This document shows positions 42,060 through 42,498 of a stretch of 42,498 nt of DNA, piece after piece (within the stretch, counting starts at the first letter, position 1; each line of letters opens with the position of its first letter). The translations under genes and the position numbers were made by a program. This stretch comes from Saccoglossus kowalevskii (Eukaryota; Hemichordata; Enteropneusta; Harrimaniidae), in the NCBI RefSeq assembly GCF_000003605.2, contig NW_003124268.1, forward strand, positions 1-42,498, in the 5' to 3' direction. The notes beneath the pieces are model-generated. The model made no database searches and was not told the origin of the DNA. It was given only the letters and a program-made list of their open reading frames with translations.

Positions 42060-42498
42060 CAATTACACATCCTGTGATATGCATTGCATTCCACCATACA
42101 CCCTTACACATCCTGTGCTATGCATTGCATTCCACCATACACCTTTACCCATCCTGTATATGCATTGCATTCCACCATACACATTCACACATCCTGTGCT
42201 ATGCATCGCATTCCACCATACACCCTTACACATCCTGTGCTATGCATTGCATTCCACCATACACCTTTACCCATCCTGTGCTATGCATTGCATTCCACCA
42301 TACACATTCACACATCCTGTGCTATGCATCGCATTCCACCATACACCTTTACACATCCTGTGCTATGCATCGCATTCCATCATACACATTTACACATCAT
42401 GTGCTATGCGTCGCATTCCTCCATACACATTTACACATCATGTGCTATGCATTGCATTCCACCAAACACCTTAACACATCCTGCGATATGCATGCATT
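42060..42498. repeat. B-type monomers with local trimer duplication at the right end
   Basis: The TTTACCCATCC monomer, a B marker, occurs at about 42143 and again at about 42265, 122 bp apart. That is three monomers minus one base, lost where TGTGCTATGC became TGTATATGC near 42157. The intervening order (TTTACCC monomer, CATTCAC monomer, CCCTTAC monomer) is therefore a local three-monomer tandem duplication. The final stretch, with TTCCTCCATAC and CCTTAACACATCCTGCG, matches 22005-22080 in the first B zone. Confidence 0.65.

Larger units (their letters stand above)
40370..42060. repeat. Short A-type zone with raised divergence
   Basis: Positions 41175-41789 align to 12331-12945 without an indel at a constant offset of 28,844 bp, which places this stretch with the A type. 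It differs from its partner far more than other paired blocks do, mostly by C to G changes. It is flanked by indel-rich stretches (40,200-40,345 and 40,890-41,110; also 41,850-41,960). A real A segment with degraded or poorly resolved sequence is the simplest reading. Confidence 0.55.
1..42498. repeat. 41-bp satellite DNA array, about 1,036 monomers, whole window
   Basis: Every part of the window aligns to one 41-bp monomer repeated head to tail in a single orientation. Constant parts are CCATACAC, TTACACATCC, TGTGCTATGCAT and GCATTCCA. The main variable sites are the triplet after CCATACAC (CCT, CAT, CTT, CTC, CCC and others), the base before TATG (C or A), and T or C in GCATTGC / GCATCGC. 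Monomers typically differ from the consensus at a few positions. GC is about 44%, with marked strand asymmetry. Register is strict: landmarks at 4350 and 7014 lie 65 x 41 - 1 bp apart, and those at 19953 and 24216 lie 104 x 41 - 1 apart, the -1 being the landmark's own missing base. No flanking unique DNA is present. Satellite identity is certain. The family name, host and chromosomal location cannot be told from the sequence. Confidence 0.98.

Noticed and set aside
1-42498. CRISPR array
   Set aside because: There are no unique spacers. The whole 41-bp unit is conserved and contiguous, and copy number and composition are those of a satellite.
1-42498. CENP-B box in the monomer
   Set aside because: The required TTCG...CGGG arrangement is absent. 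The TCGG of the landmark monomers lacks the rest of the motif.
1-42498. Regular higher-order repeat with a fixed period
   Set aside because: Landmark spacings (17, 18, 16, 22, 65, 16, 54, 41, 31 monomers and so on) and block offsets (1,433 to 28,881 bp) follow no single period. The array is a mosaic of copied blocks.
1-42498. Telomeric or simple microsatellite array
   Set aside because: The unit is 41 bp of mixed sequence with no TTAGGG-like or di- or trinucleotide core. Internal 5- and 8-bp repeats are only parts of the monomer.
1-42498. tRNA, rRNA or other structured RNA gene
   Set aside because: No stretch departs from the satellite monomer, so there is no room for an RNA gene. The ATGCATTGCAT symmetry is too short to support a specific RNA fold call.

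Overview
The whole window is one uninterrupted tandem array of a 41-bp satellite monomer, about 1,036 copies (42,498 / 41 = 1,036.5). I found no unique sequence, no credible protein-coding gene, no RNA gene, no transposon, no CRISPR array and no array edge. Both ends stop inside a monomer, so the array continues beyond the window. The monomer runs, in order, through CCATACAC, a variable triplet, TTACACATCC, TGTGCTATGCAT and TGCATTCCA. The + strand is C-rich and G-poor (about 14 C and 4 G per 41 bp).

A homogeneous short satellite of this length points to a eukaryotic chromosome, in heterochromatin or in a centromeric, subtelomeric or sex-chromosome block. I do not recognise the monomer and cannot name the organism. 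The most frequent variable sites are CpG versus TpG/CpA pairs, which fits decay of methylated CpG. That favours, without proving, a vertebrate, plant or other CpG-methylating host.

Layout: diagnostic variants divide the array into two interleaved subfamilies. Type A fills about 1-14,160, 22,780-36,980 and 40,370-42,060. Type B fills about 14,160-22,780, 36,980-40,370 and 42,060 to the end. There is no fixed higher-order period. The array is instead a mosaic of 0.4-1.3 kb blocks copied with almost no change to other places, at offsets from 1.4 to 29 kb. Block offsets and landmark spacings are whole numbers of monomers once the known short or long monomers are counted, which is what unequal exchange or conversion in register would give.

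The + strand carries open stretches of up to 980 codons in all three frames. These are a by-product: the monomer has no forward stop codon and 41 is not a multiple of 3, so every frame reads the same cyclic 41-residue pattern. I annotate none as genes.

The items most worth a second look are: the A/B interleaving; a 40-bp landmark monomer present 26 times; a shared non-monomer junction scar at two distant block edges; a clean 17-monomer deletion product; a probable conversion patch; a cluster of C-to-G changes near the right end; and patches of single-base indels that may be assembly error.
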